Shown in pieces: positions 8,982 to 18,378 of a stretch of 64,000 nt of DNA. The notes under the pieces are model-generated. The model made no database searches, had not been told where the DNA came from, and saw nothing but the letters and a program-made list of their open reading frames with translations. The stretch is from Gammaproteobacteria bacterium (GTDB lineage Bacteria > Pseudomonadota > Gammaproteobacteria > Competibacterales > Competibacteraceae): the NCBI GenBank assembly GCA_024235135.1, contig JACKMZ010000003.1, positions 186,001-250,000 on the forward strand, written 5' to 3'. Each line of letters opens with the position of its first letter. Position 1 is the stretch's first letter. The position numbers and the translations under genes were made by a program.

Positions 8982-10172
8982 ATGATTCGCAATCATCCCA
9001 TTCGAGTCCTTATCGACTACCGGTCGCCAACGCTTCGCACCGCCCGCCGATACCGAGGCTTCTCCCTAGTCGCTCTGGCCTTCGCACTGTTCCTGCCGGG
9101 TGTGATGGACGTAGCCTGGTCGGCCCAATTTTCGGCATGCCAAAAGACGGCGCAAAACATGCTCACCGCCTGTCGATTCGATGCGCACGAAGAATTCAAC
9201 AAAATTCAGGCTAATTGTCTGAATATCGCAGACGACGCCCAGAGCAAAGCGTGTCTGCGACAGGCGCGCGAGACGTTGAAAGAGGAAAAAGACCAGTGCG
9301 TCGAGAAAAGAGAAGCTCGACTCGATGCCTGCGAACTGTTGGGAGAGGATCGCTATGATCCCGATCCCTTGCTGGATACCGGCAATCAATTCGTCGATCC
9401 CGATGAAATTCCCGAGGTCTATCCCGTCAATCCCTATGTTTCACTGGCTGCGGGTCATACCTATGTGTTGCGAGAGGACGAGGACACCATCGTGGTCCAC
9501 GTTACCCATGAAAAGCGGGAAATCCAGGGGGTCGAATGTCGTGTGGTCGTCGATGCCGCGTTTTCCGTCGAAACGGACGAGGAAGATGGCGATCTCGACT
9601 ACATACCGGTGGAAGTGACGGACGACTGGCTGGCGCAGGACGACAGGGGCAATGTTTATTATTGCGGCGAACAAGTACGCAACTATGAAGACGGCCTCCT
9701 TGACAACGTGGATGGCTCTTTCGAAGCCGGCAAGTCCTTTGCCAAAGCGGGCGTTCTCATCAGGGCCTTGCCCGAAGTCGGCGAAGCCCACCGACAGGAA
9801 TTTGCCTTGGACGAGGCCGAGGATATCGTCGTTTACCAAGCCTTGGCTACGCAGCCCGGCCCGGATGAGGGAGGCGACCATCCGGTATTTCCCTGCCTCC
9901 CCGAGGGTTGTCTAAAAACCCTGGAGATCAATCCGGCAGACCCGGAAGCATCCGAGTACAAGTACTATTTGCCGGGCACGGGTTTCGTGCTGGCGGTCGC
10001 GATGGAGGACGGTGAACTGACCGGTGATCGCGAAGAACTGGTTTGCGTAGGCGGCTCACTGGACGTGCTCAAAGACCCCGGTTGTGGGATCGAGGACCCC
10101 GATGAACTGTTGGAGGAGTTGTGCGAGGTGTCACCGGATGCGTTCTGCGATGACGATGGCGACCAGGGCTGA
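8982..10172 (+). CDS. Secreted acidic Cys-rich protein of unknown function
   Basis: 396 residues from the ATG at 8982, preceded by GAGGAA. A signal peptide with a long n-region (about 1-49, cleavage near WSA/QF) leads into a helical segment (about 50-115) with six cysteines at roughly regular spacing. A beta-rich domain (about 140-310) follows with the motifs REIQGVECRVV and WLAQDDRGNVYYCGE. I recognise these as a recurring, unnamed bacterial domain usually reading DW-AQD-GNVWYFGE. The C-terminus is very acidic and ends in a Cys/Asp-rich tail. It lies between the two-component genes and an AlgE-like porin, so it may be a regulated envelope or extracellular factor. No enzymatic residues are recognised. 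Confidence 0.75.
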   Translation: MIRNHPIRVLIDYRSPTLRTARRYRGFSLVALAFALFLPGVMDVAWSAQFSACQKTAQNMLTACRFDAHEEFNKIQANCLNIADDAQSKACLRQARETLKEEKDQCVEKREARLDACELLGEDRYDPDPLLDTGNQFVDPDEIPEVYPVNPYVSLAAGHTYVLREDEDTIVVHVTHEKREIQGVECRVVVDAAFSVETDEEDGDLDYIPVEVTDDWLAQDDRGNVYYCGEQVRNYEDGLLDNVDGSFEAGKSFAKAGVLIRALPEVGEAHRQEFALDEAEDIVVYQALATQPGPDEGGDHPVFPCLPEGCLKTLEINPADPEASEYKYYLPGTGFVLAVAMEDGELTGDREELVCVGGSLDVLKDPGCGIEDPDELLEELCEVSPDAFCDDDGDQG

Positions 10173-10223
10173 TTGACGCGGACCCGACCCTTATCTACAT
10201 TCCAGGCCGGATCAAAGGGAAAC

Positions 10224-10259
10224 GCGGGGATCGGCTACTGCCCGATCCCCGCCATTTTT
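10224..10259 (+). terminator. Rho-independent terminator
   Basis: A perfect 11-bp stem GCGGGGATCGG / CCGATCCCCGC with a seven-base loop is followed by CATTTTTC. It closes the secreted-protein transcript, so the porin gene at 10311 probably has its own promoter or depends on read-through. Confidence 0.85.
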
Positions 10260-10310
10260 CTTTGAGCCGGGAATCGTCGTGCAATTTCCAAAATAGCCAT
10301 CAAGGTCATC

Positions 10311-11672
10311 ATGCAGGAATTTGAACGTCTCGTTCCACTTGCCGCCCTGGTGCTGATGGCGTTCCCTGGGAGTGCAACGTTTGCTAATGAGGATGAGAAT
10401 CCCGAAGAATCAGGTGCGGCGTTCGAATTCGAGTTGAAGCTCGAAGGCGAGCAGCGTCGTCAGAGCCATTTGGGGGAAGTATCCGATGACAGGGAAAGGA
10501 ATGGGCTTGCCGAATTGAGTGCGTCGGTGTTCTATCCGGTCACGCCCCAGCTTGCCCTGTTTGGCGAAGTGATCGCCATATTCGAAGGTCAAACCACCGA
10601 TGGCGAGCGGGATTGGCAAAGCGATGAATCGTTGGAACGTGGCGAGTCTTGGCTGCGTTGGCAACCTGACGCGGACCTGAATCTGACGCTCAAGCTGGGC
10701 CGCCAGGAGTTCACCGAACCCCGTCAGTGGTGGTGGGATGAAGATCTGGACGCCCTGCGGGTTGATTATCAAACGAATCGCTGGTCATTGGCGGCAGCCT
10801 TGGCGCGGGAAACAGCGCCGATTTCGACCTTGGATAGCCAAATACATCCCAGCGAAGACGATGTAGTGCGCGCCCTTGGCGCCGTCCACTGGTACTGGAC
10901 ATCCGATCAACAATTGGAAGCGTTCGCCCTGTACCAGAATGATCGCTCGTCTACTCCCAACGTCGGCGATAAGGTCACACAGGACGATTCCGTGGATGCG
11001 AATTTGGACTGGTTGGGGCTGCGCGCCAGCGGTGACCTTCGGCTGGGCGGTTATGGATCGTTGATCTATTGGCTGGACAGCGCCTGGGTATGGGGCGATG
11101 AGCGAGTCGTCGAATTCGAAGAGGGTGAAGGCGCGTTTCTCGTGAGCGACCGAACCCGGCGCGACGTACGAGGCTGGGCCTTGGATGTCGGTGGATTATG
11201 GACGCTGCCGGTCGCGGGTCAGCCAACACTCCGGCTGGGCTATGCCTACGGTTCCGGAGACGCCGATCCAGATAGCGGTCTGGACCGGTCGTTCCGGCAG
11301 ACTGGTTTGCAGGAGAACGAGGACCGGATTCACTACTACGGCGAGTTGTTCGACCCGGAGTTGTCCAATCTACAGGTATTCACGGTGGGTATCAGTGGGC
11401 TGCCGTCCGAGAATACCTGGTTGGCTTTGATGCATCACCGTTACCGCCAAGCCGTGGCGGCGGACTACCTGCGCGAGACCGGCATTGATCTTGAACCCGA
11501 TGGCATCGCAACGAACCTGGGCTGGGGTTGGGACCTGGTCTTCCAGCAAACGTGGGAAAATGGCCTTAGCTTGGAAGTGATTGGCTCGATGTTCCAAGCG
11601 GGTCGGGCGTTTGGAGAGGCGGAGGGCGAGCGCGCCTATCGTGGGTACGTGGAACTGATTTACGAGTTTTGA
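10311..11672 (+). CDS. AlgE-like (alginate export family) outer-membrane beta-barrel protein
   Basis: 453 residues with a signal peptide (about 1-25). The mature chain alternates amphipathic strands with acidic loops and ends in the aromatic C-terminus LIYEF typical of outer-membrane barrels. The segment ESWLRWQPDADLNLTLKLG then RQEFTEPRQWWWDEDLDAL, and DVGGLWTLP with LGYAYGSGDADP, resemble the alginate-export porin family. These porins let anionic polysaccharide through the outer membrane. There are no alginate biosynthesis genes in the window, so the substrate is open. Expression may be linked to the two-component system upstream. Confidence 0.72.
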   Translation: MQEFERLVPLAALVLMAFPGSATFANEDENPEESGAAFEFELKLEGEQRRQSHLGEVSDDRERNGLAELSASVFYPVTPQLALFGEVIAIFEGQTTDGERDWQSDESLERGESWLRWQPDADLNLTLKLGRQEFTEPRQWWWDEDLDALRVDYQTNRWSLAAALARETAPISTLDSQIHPSEDDVVRALGAVHWYWTSDQQLEAFALYQNDRSSTPNVGDKVTQDDSVDANLDWLGLRASGDLRLGGYGSLIYWLDSAWVWGDERVVEFEEGEGAFLVSDRTRRDVRGWALDVGGLWTLPVAGQPTLRLGYAYGSGDADPDSGLDRSFRQTGLQENEDRIHYYGELFDPELSNLQVFTVGISGLPSENTWLALMHHRYRQAVAADYLRETGIDLEPDGIATNLGWGWDLVFQQTWENGLSLEVIGSMFQAGRAFGEAEGERAYRGYVELIYEF

Positions 11673-11733
11673 AACTCGCGTCCGCCGCAAGGTCTCTCAT
11701 TCAGGAAGACGAACAGGCTTCGAGTCGGTCGCT

Positions 11734-12807
11734 TTAGGCGTTCTCGTCGCGCGCTTTCAAAAACGCCAGCGTGGAAATTCGCGACCAACCCATGGCGCGT
11801 TGCCGGGCCGCTTCGAAAGCTGTGTAAATCCGCTGGCTCATGGGATCGCCCTTGCCGAACTCAGCCAGTACGTCCGCGGCGGCGGCTCGCGCCGCGCTGA
11901 TCACGGCTTCGGGAAAAGCCCGAACCTTCACGCCGTGCTCATTGACCAGCGTCGCCAAAGCCTCGGCATTATGCCAATCCGCTTCCGCCAGGGAATAAGC
12001 ATTTTCAGCGGCGCAGGCATTGTTCACGACGGCTTGCAGGTCGGCGGGCAACTTGGCAAAACTTTGCAGATTGATCAGGCACTCCCCCGTGCCATTGGGT
12101 TCGTGAAAGCCTGGCCAGTAATAATACGGCGCGGCCTTGTAGAGTCCCAGGGCCATGTCGCTCCATGGCCCAACCCACTCGGCGCCGTCCACCAATCCGG
12201 CCTGCAGGGCGGAAAAAATCTCTCCGGGGGGCAGAACGACCGGGGTTGCGCCCATACGCTGAAGGATGTCGCCTCCCAATCCCGGAATCCGGTATTTGAG
12301 ACCCTGAATATCCTCCAGGCTGTTGATTTCGCGCTTGAACCATCCCCCCATGCCCATGCCCGTATTGCCGGCCATGAGACCGCGCAATCCGAAACCGGAA
12401 TACAGTTCGTCCCACAGCGCCTGCCCCCCGCCGTGATAGATCCAGGCGGCGTGTTCGTCGGGGGTCAGGCCGAACGGCACGGCGGTGAAAAACACACTGG
12501 CCGGTATCTTCCCCCGCCAGAACAACGCGGCCGTATGACCCAATTCCGCCGTGCCGCGGGATACCGCGTCGAATACTTCCAGTGCTGGCACCAATTCTCC
12601 CGCGCCGTAAACCTTGACGGTCAAGCGGCCGTTACTCATGGCGGTGATGCGCTCGGCCAGACGCTCGGCCGTCAGCCCTGGGCCGGGACTGTTCTTGGGC
12701 CAGGAAGTGACCATTTTCCAGGAAAACTCGGGTTCATTGGCGGGCGTGGCGGATACGGAGGTGGCCGCCAGGGCCCCGGACAGGGTTAAAAACGTACGGC
12801 GTTTCAT
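11734..12807 (-). CDS. TRAP-transporter solute-binding protein (DctP family), probable Tat substrate
   Basis: 357 residues from MKRRTFLTLSG, a twin-arginine-like leader; a start five codons earlier is also possible. The mature part begins FSWKMVTSWPKNSPG and contains GLKYRIPGLGG and LQAGLVDGAEWVGPW, typical of the DctP family. Within that family it resembles the group binding 2-oxo acids and similar carboxylates (the Arg in KYRIPG contacts the carboxylate). It would deliver a periplasmic carboxylate to a DctQM permease. No dctQ or dctM gene is nearby, so the membrane partners must lie elsewhere or be lost. Confidence 0.85.
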   Translation of the reverse strand: MKRRTFLTLSGALAATSVSATPANEPEFSWKMVTSWPKNSPGPGLTAERLAERITAMSNGRLTVKVYGAGELVPALEVFDAVSRGTAELGHTAALFWRGKIPASVFFTAVPFGLTPDEHAAWIYHGGGQALWDELYSGFGLRGLMAGNTGMGMGGWFKREINSLEDIQGLKYRIPGLGGDILQRMGATPVVLPPGEIFSALQAGLVDGAEWVGPWSDMALGLYKAAPYYYWPGFHEPNGTGECLINLQSFAKLPADLQAVVNNACAAENAYSLAEADWHNAEALATLVNEHGVKVRAFPEAVISAARAAAADVLAEFGKGDPMSQRIYTAFEAARQRAMGWSRISTLAFLKARDENA

Positions 12808-12866
12808 AACACGAAGATCCAAGGGTGATTGTACTTTTGATTATGGAACAGGCGGGCCAAGACCGT

Positions 12867-13622
12867 TCAATAGACCTTGGCGTGTTGGTGAAGCGCGGCT
12901 TCGTCGAGGCGGTACAGCCAATCCAGCAGACTCCACTGAAAGCTGCCGGGACCAGGCGCCTGCCGCGCCGCCAGTTCACCCGCCACGCCGATGCTCAACT
13001 GAGCGTGAACGGCGGCTTCCATCGGATTTTCCGCAACGGCCAGAAAAGCCGCCAGTAAAGCGGAACTGGCGCAACCCAGACCCGTGACGCGCGTCATCAA
13101 AACATCGCCATTGGCGATTTGGAACCGTCGCTGGCCATCGGTGACGATATCGGTTTCTCCCGTTTGAACTACGATGGCCTTGAATTTGCTCGCTAAAGCA
13201 TCGGCCGCCTGCGCGCCTTCATCGTCGGCCAAAGCCTGTATCTCCGCTAGGTTGCCGCGCACGATGGTGGGTGACTGCCGCATCAGCGATTGCGCATACT
13301 GGCGGCGCTCGGCGGAAACATCCACGAACACGGGGTCGAGCACCCAGGGTTTCGCGGTTTGTCGCGCGGCGATCAAAGCCCGTTCTATGGCTTGTAGTCG
13401 TTGTTCGTCGAGGGTTCCCAAATTGACGCACAGACTATCGGCTCGCGCGACGAAACTGGGCATTTCATTGGGGGCCAGGGATAGCGAGGGAATAGCGCCC
13501 ACGGAGAGCAGCATATTCGCCGTATAATTCGACGCCGCCAAATTGGTGATGCAGTGAACGCGGGGCGATTTGGAAGCCAGCGCGCGCAGACTTTCCGCCG
13601 TCGCCGTCGCAAGCGGTTTCAT
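12867..13622 (-). CDS. thiM: Hydroxyethylthiazole kinase
   Basis: 251 residues. The family motifs are clear: HCITNLAASNYTAN at the substrate site, GTLDEQR, WVLDPVFVD, RGNLAEIQAL and the catalytic VTGLGCASSALL with Cys184. It phosphorylates 4-methyl-5-(2-hydroxyethyl)thiazole for thiamine salvage. No thiE or thiD gene is beside it. The space upstream (48 bp to the divergent transglutaminase gene) is too short for a TPP riboswitch, so regulation is not evident. The usual GTG(C) motif reads GLGC here, a conservative change. Confidence 0.92.
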   Translation of the reverse strand: MKPLATATAESLRALASKSPRVHCITNLAASNYTANMLLSVGAIPSLSLAPNEMPSFVARADSLCVNLGTLDEQRLQAIERALIAARQTAKPWVLDPVFVDVSAERRQYAQSLMRQSPTIVRGNLAEIQALADDEGAQAADALASKFKAIVVQTGETDIVTDGQRRFQIANGDVLMTRVTGLGCASSALLAAFLAVAENPMEAAVHAQLSIGVAGELAARQAPGPGSFQWSLLDWLYRLDEAALHQHAKVY

Positions 13623-13670
13623 GCATACACCCCCTGATAGGCGGTGTTCGGTAATCTCACGAGGTTGTCC

Positions 13671-14516
13671 ATGCTATTTACTGTCACTCACGAAACCCTC
13701 TATACCTATAGCCAACCGGTCGTATTGGGACCGCACATTATAAGACTATGTCCACGCCATGATGGCGCGCAACGAACGCTGAATTACGAACTGCGCATAG
13801 AACCGAAACCGCTTTTGCGAAGCGAATGCCTGGATGCGGAAGGCAATAGCGTGACTCATGCCTGGTTCGACGGCAGTACGACGACCTTCCAGGTCATCAG
13901 TTCGTTCAGCGTGGAGACCTGTCGTGACAATCCCTTCGACTATTTTCTGGAGAGGGGTTGCGAGCACCTTTCGAGCGTGTACCGCGACGACGTGAAGCCC
14001 CGTCTGAGTTATTACCGTTCCGCCCAGATCCTAGATGATCGAATCCGAACCTTCTCGAACGACCTGGCGGCGGAGGCCGAGGGTCAGCCGCTGGCTTTCC
14101 TGGCGGCGCTCAATCATTGGTTACATGAAAACATAGTGCACGAGATCCGAGACGAAGGCGCGCCGCAAAACTCGACCGAAACCCTGACCCGACGCAAGGG
14201 AGCCTGCCGTGATCTGAGCGTACTGTTCATGGCCGCTTGCCAAACGCAGGGACTGGCCGTGCGTTTCGTCAGCGGTTATCGAAAAGGGGACGGCCGACGG
14301 CCGAAGCGGTATTTACACGCCTGGCCCGAGGTTTTCATTTCGGGTGGCGGCTGGCGCGGATATGATCCCACTCAGGGCGCGGCGGTGGCGGATGAGCATG
14401 TCGCCTTGGCGGCGGCGCTACACCCCGTCGGCACTATGCCGATCGAAGGTAGTTTCGGTGGAGCGGGTGCAACCTCGACGATGGATTTCGATTTGCGTAT
14501 TGAAACCTCTGGCTAA
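13671..14516 (+). CDS. Transglutaminase-like cysteine protease family protein
   Basis: 281 residues from the ATG at 13671 (GAGG nine bases upstream). The N-terminal beta domain (about 1-90, TVTHETLYTYSQPV) is the transglutaminase N-terminal region and the core lies at about 150-250. The catalytic triad is visible as Cys in RKGACRDLSVLF, His in YLHAWPEVF and Asp in GYDPTQG. Proteins of this group are cytoplasmic and probably cleave or ligate peptides. Members are often next to alpha-E and circularly permuted ATP-grasp genes, but none is present here. Confidence 0.85.
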   Translation: MLFTVTHETLYTYSQPVVLGPHIIRLCPRHDGAQRTLNYELRIEPKPLLRSECLDAEGNSVTHAWFDGSTTTFQVISSFSVETCRDNPFDYFLERGCEHLSSVYRDDVKPRLSYYRSAQILDDRIRTFSNDLAAEAEGQPLAFLAALNHWLHENIVHEIRDEGAPQNSTETLTRRKGACRDLSVLFMAACQTQGLAVRFVSGYRKGDGRRPKRYLHAWPEVFISGGGWRGYDPTQGAAVADEHVALAAALHPVGTMPIEGSFGGAGATSTMDFDLRIETSG

Positions 14517-14800
14517 TGAGTGAAATATAATTCTACCTGCTTCGCGCCGTAGGCCAGTAGTCTATCGTTTTCTCAATCATGGAAATATCAAATACTCATA
14601 TGGAGAACTTTCGCCCATCAGTTCATGCTCATGCTGGGTGTACACGATGCAAAGGTTCTCGATAATCTTTTCAAGAAGAAGTTTGGTCTGACGAGACTGG
14701 GAAAATAACTCTCGAATCCCGGAATGAGCGTGTTCCACGATTACGTGGGGGACCGGCTTGCTTCTGCGATTCGATGAACGCGAACCGAGGAGTTATCGAA

Positions 14801-15262
14801 ATGATTCAAGTACCATTTACCGGTGGGTGCCAGTGCGAAGCGGTTCGATACCGTGGGTCCATGCCGCCATTCGTTGCCTACACCTGCCATTGCCGCGCTT
14901 GCCAGAAAATGACATCCAGCGCGTTCGCGATCTGTATGCATATTCCGGCGGAATCGTTGGAGGTGACGCAAGGGTCTCCGGTCACGCAGCAACGTACGGC
15001 CGACGACGGGAATATATTGACCACCCATTTCTGCGGGGATTGCGGATCGCCCTTGTTCATCGCAAACAATGCGCGTCCCCGGCTCCGGACGATCCTTGTC
15101 GGTACGTTGGACGATCCGGATGCGGTTGAAATTGTTGCCCATATCTGGACTTCGCGCCGATTGCCCTGGGTCGTCGTGCCGGCCGGGCAGCCGGTTTTCG
15201 ATGAAGGCGCGGATTGGCGACCGTATTACAAGGCCGATCCGACACGCCTTGAAAGGGCCTGA
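14801..15262 (+). CDS. GFA / CENP-V family zinc protein
   Basis: 153 residues from the ATG at 14801 with GAGGAG upstream; an in-frame ATG nine codons earlier lacks one. The zinc ligands of the Gfa-like fold are present: GGCQCEAVRY, TCHCRACQK and FCGDCGSPLF. Family members include a reported glutathione-dependent formaldehyde-activating enzyme, but most have no proven activity, so only the fold is assigned. The gene is convergent with rimO, with a single base between the stop codons. The 284 bp before it holds no gene that I can support. Confidence 0.85.
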   Translation: MIQVPFTGGCQCEAVRYRGSMPPFVAYTCHCRACQKMTSSAFAICMHIPAESLEVTQGSPVTQQRTADDGNILTTHFCGDCGSPLFIANNARPRLRTILVGTLDDPDAVEIVAHIWTSRRLPWVVVPAGQPVFDEGADWRPYYKADPTRLERA

Positions 15263-15263
15263 G

Positions 15264-16619
15264 TCAACACGTTTCGCCCCATAAATCGTGTTCGCCTGCC
15301 GCGGTGATCCGTACCTCGGCAAATTCCCCCACGGTCAGATCCGCGCCGTTTTCGATGATTACCGTCCCGTCGATTTCCGGCGCGTCGGCCGCCGAACGAG
15401 CGACAGCATCACCGCTGGCGGTGATAGCATCCACCAGCACCGTCATCGACTGGCCCACTTTCCCGGCCAGCTTGTCCATGCTGATTTCCGCCTGGCATTC
15501 CATGAAACGCTGGTAACGTTCTTCCTTGACCGGTTCCGGAACCGGATCGGCCAACGCGTTCGCCGTGGCGCCGGCGACCGGCGAATACATGAAACAGCCG
15601 ACCCGATCGAGTTCGGCCTCTTCCAGAAACTCCAGCAGTTGCTGAAATTCCTCCTCGGTCTCGCCGGGAAATCCCACGATAAACGTGCTGCGTACCGTGA
15701 TGTCCGGGCAGATCTCCCGCCAACGGCGGAGGCGCGCCAACGTATTCTCCGTATTCGCCGGGCGGCGCATGGCTTTCAGAATCCGCGGGCTCGCGTGTTG
15801 CAGGGGTATGTCCAAATAGGGCAACAGCTTGCCTTCGGCCATCAACGGAATCAGGTCATCGACGTTGGGATAGGGATAGACGTAATGCAGGCGAACCCAC
15901 ACGCCCAACTCGCCGAGCGCGCCGGCCAAGGCGGTCAACTGGGATTTCAGCGGGCGGCCGTTCCAAAAACCCGTGCGGTATTTGATATCGACGCCGTAGG
16001 CGCTGGTGTCCTGAGAAATCACCAACAGTTCCTTGACGCCGGCATTGACCAGATTTTCGGCTTCCTGCATCACCTCGCCAATAGGCCGGCTGACCAGATC
16101 CCCGCGCATGGAAGGAATGATGCAGAAAGTACAGCGATGGTTGCAGCCCTCGGAAATCTTGAGGTAGGCGTAATGCCGTGGCGTCAGTTTGACGCCTTGG
16201 GGCGGCGCCAGATCGACATACGGATCGTGCGGCTTGGGAAGATGCCGGTGCACCGCCCGCATGACGTCTTCCAAGGCATGGGGGCCGGTGACCGCCAGTA
16301 AATCCGGGTAGTGTTCGCGCACCTGCTCGGCTCGGGCGCCAAGGCAGCCGGTAACGATCACCTGGCCGTTTTCGTCCAAGGCTTCGCCAATCGCATCCAA
16401 GGACTCCTCCACGGCACTGTCGATAAAACCGCAGGTGTTGACGATGACCAGATCGGCATCCTGATAGGTGGGTACGACTTGGTAACCTTCGGCGCGCAAT
16501 TGCGTCAGAATCCGTTCGGAATCCACCAGGGCTTTGGGACACCCCAGGCTGACGAAACCGACGGCCGGAGTGAATGACGAACGGGCTTGCGGATGATGTT
16601 CAGGGGTTGTGCTGTTCAT
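15264..16619 (-). CDS. rimO: Ribosomal protein S12 methylthiotransferase
   Basis: 451 residues in the three-domain order of methylthiotransferases. The UPF0004 domain (about 18-130) has the auxiliary cluster cysteines in SLGCPKALVDSE, NTCGFID and TGCLGAR. The radical-SAM domain has CNHRCTFCIIPSMRG. The C-terminal TRAM domain starts at about 385. It adds a methylthio group to Asp88 of ribosomal protein S12. SLGCPKALVDSE distinguishes RimO from MiaB. It is monocistronic. Confidence 0.95.
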   Translation of the reverse strand: MNSTTPEHHPQARSSFTPAVGFVSLGCPKALVDSERILTQLRAEGYQVVPTYQDADLVIVNTCGFIDSAVEESLDAIGEALDENGQVIVTGCLGARAEQVREHYPDLLAVTGPHALEDVMRAVHRHLPKPHDPYVDLAPPQGVKLTPRHYAYLKISEGCNHRCTFCIIPSMRGDLVSRPIGEVMQEAENLVNAGVKELLVISQDTSAYGVDIKYRTGFWNGRPLKSQLTALAGALGELGVWVRLHYVYPYPNVDDLIPLMAEGKLLPYLDIPLQHASPRILKAMRRPANTENTLARLRRWREICPDITVRSTFIVGFPGETEEEFQQLLEFLEEAELDRVGCFMYSPVAGATANALADPVPEPVKEERYQRFMECQAEISMDKLAGKVGQSMTVLVDAITASGDAVARSAADAPEIDGTVIIENGADLTVGEFAEVRITAAGEHDLWGETC

Positions 16620-16843
16620 GGACGAGCATTATATCCGATTGCGGGCAACCCACCGGATGTGCGAATTCCGGTATGGCGGGGCCCGGTGGATACCCGACAA
16701 TTCCGACAAATCGGCCGACGGTACACGGCGTATGTCGTACATTGGGCGCCTCGCCAGCGATGTGTTCCGCATGATCCGTCGGACAAATTGGGTTTATGGC
16801 ATGGAAGGTGCATAATTTATTATTCAGGCGTTTGTTGGGCTAT

Positions 16844-16868
16844 CGTTATGTAGTTTGACTCTATATCG
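16844..16868 (+). promoter_or_regulatory. Candidate ModE operator
   Basis: CGTTATGTAG and CTCTATATCG form an imperfect inverted repeat (7 of 10 pairs) separated by five bases. The halves resemble the ModE half-site CGNTATATA. It ends 18 bp before the modE ATG, which fits autoregulation by molybdate-loaded ModE. Confidence 0.45.
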
Positions 16869-16886
16869 TTTGTGAAATCGCAGGCC

Positions 16887-17690
16887 ATGCCGTCTACATC
16901 CCTGAATGCCGTATTTACGTTTGGACAAAAGCCGTCTACCCAGATTGGCGAACGAAGGATTCGTCTGCTGGAGGCGGTGCGCGATCAGGGTTCCATCGCG
17001 GCCGCTGGAAGAGCCGTGGGTTTGTCCTATAAAGCCGCCTGGGATGCCGTCAATACCCTAAACAACCTGTTCGCCAAGCCCTTGATCATCGCGCGCGCGG
17101 GCGGCCGTCATGGCGGCAACGCCTATCTGACCCTGGAAGGGGAAACGGTCATTCGCGCCTTCTATCTGGTGCAAACCGAACTCTCCCGTTTTTTCGATGT
17201 GCTGGAGCGGCGTCTGGATACAGCCGCCACCCCCGTTCAACCCAACCTGTTATGGAGATTGTTTATGAAAACCAGCGCCCGCAATGCCCTAAACTGCACC
17301 GTCAAAGACGTCACTCTGGGGGCAGTCAACGCAGAGGTGTTGTTACAAGTCACCGACGCGATTCAACTGAGCGTCATAATCACCAAGCGTAGCGTCCAGG
17401 ACTTGGGCCTGACGGTCGGCAAGGAAGTGACCGCCCTGATCAAATCCAGTTTCGTGATTCTTACCCCGGCGGATCAGGCCGCCAAGACGTCAGCCCGCAA
17501 CCGCCTTTGTGGTACCGTCGTCAGCCGCGACGATGGGGCGGTGAACAGCGAAATCGGCCTGGACATTGGAGGTGGCAAAGTCATCACGGCCATCGTCACC
17601 ATGCAAAGCGTGGCTGATTTGGGATTGCAGGTCGGCTCGCCCGCTTGTGCCTTGATCAAGGCGTCGCACATCATCCTGGCTGTCGATTGA
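16887..17690 (+). CDS. modE: Molybdate-responsive regulator ModE
   Basis: 267 residues from the ATG at 16887, chosen by alignment in mind with E. coli ModE; a GTG five codons upstream is possible. The N-terminal winged helix (about 15-115) has GSIAAAGRAVGLSYKAAWD, the LysR-like ModE recognition helix. Two Mop/TOBE repeats follow (about 130-195 and 200-267), each starting TSARN and containing the molybdate-binding Ser/Lys pattern. With molybdate bound it represses molybdate uptake genes. It heads a modE-modB-modC unit with seven bases before modB. Placing the repressor first in the operon gives direct autoregulation. Confidence 0.92.
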   Translation: MPSTSLNAVFTFGQKPSTQIGERRIRLLEAVRDQGSIAAAGRAVGLSYKAAWDAVNTLNNLFAKPLIIARAGGRHGGNAYLTLEGETVIRAFYLVQTELSRFFDVLERRLDTAATPVQPNLLWRLFMKTSARNALNCTVKDVTLGAVNAEVLLQVTDAIQLSVIITKRSVQDLGLTVGKEVTALIKSSFVILTPADQAAKTSARNRLCGTVVSRDDGAVNSEIGLDIGGGKVITAIVTMQSVADLGLQVGSPACALIKASHIILAVD

Positions 17691-17697
17691 CGGTTAA

Positions 17698-18378
17698 TTG
17701 ACCCGATTGCCCGCCATGGGACAGACCATTCTGCTGACCTTGCAACTGGCCGTGATCACCACGGCGGTGTTGCTGATCGTGGGCACGCCCTTGGCCTGGT
17801 GGTTGGCGCGTTCGCCGGCGTGGTGGAAAGAAGCCGTAGCGACCGTGGTGGCCTTGCCTTTGGTATTGCCACCCACGGTCTTGGGGTTTTATCTGTTACT
17901 ACTGTTCGGACCCTCGGGACCGGGAGGACGGATTGCCGAGTGGTTCGGCGCGAAAACCCTGGCGTTTACTTTCGAAGGGTTGGTCATCGGTTCGGTGATC
18001 TATTCCATGCCTTTCGTCGTGCAGCCCATACGTAACGCTTTCGAGGCGTTCGGCCAACGCCCGCTGGAGGTGGCGGCTACACTGGGAGCCACCCCCATCG
18101 ATACCTTCTTTACGGTAGCCCTGCCGCTGGCCCGGCCAGGATTTCTGACCGGGGCCGTGCTGGGTTTCGCGCACACCGTGGGGGAATTCGGCGTCGTGCT
18201 GATGATCGGGGGTAATATTCCCGGCGAAACGAAAGTCCTGTCCATCGCGATATTCGATTACGTGGAAACCCTGCAATGGGGTAAGGCACATCTCTTGGCG
18301 GGCGGAATGTTGGTGTTTTCGTTCATCGTCATCCTGACGATGATGACCGTGGAAAAACGTCTGGGGCGTGCGGCCTGA
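17698..18378 (+). CDS. modB: Molybdate ABC transporter permease
   Basis: 226 residues if the TTG at 17698 is used, or 220 from the ATG at 17716; neither has a strong ribosome site and the longer form fits the family length. It has five hydrophobic helices and the permease EAA loop AATLGATPIDTFFTVALPLARPG, and VLPPTVLGFYLL and HTVGEFGVVLMIGG are ModB signatures. It forms the homodimeric membrane channel for molybdate or tungstate. The stop overlaps the modC start (TGATG), so the two are translationally coupled. The periplasmic binding protein ModA is not encoded before or after it. Confidence 0.92.
   Translation: MTRLPAMGQTILLTLQLAVITTAVLLIVGTPLAWWLARSPAWWKEAVATVVALPLVLPPTVLGFYLLLLFGPSGPGGRIAEWFGAKTLAFTFEGLVIGSVIYSMPFVVQPIRNAFEAFGQRPLEVAATLGATPIDTFFTVALPLARPGFLTGAVLGFAHTVGEFGVVLMIGGNIPGETKVLSIAIFDYVETLQWGKAHLLAGGMLVFSFIVILTMMTVEKRLGRAA

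Noticed and set aside
12867..13670. TPP riboswitch in front of thiM
   Set aside because: Only 48 bp separate thiM from the divergent gene and no conserved THI-box bases were seen.
14640..14710. Short frame reading LGVHDAKVLDNLFKKKFG before the GFA-family gene
   Set aside because: Could be the tail of a decayed gene, but there is no upstream frame or known family to support it.
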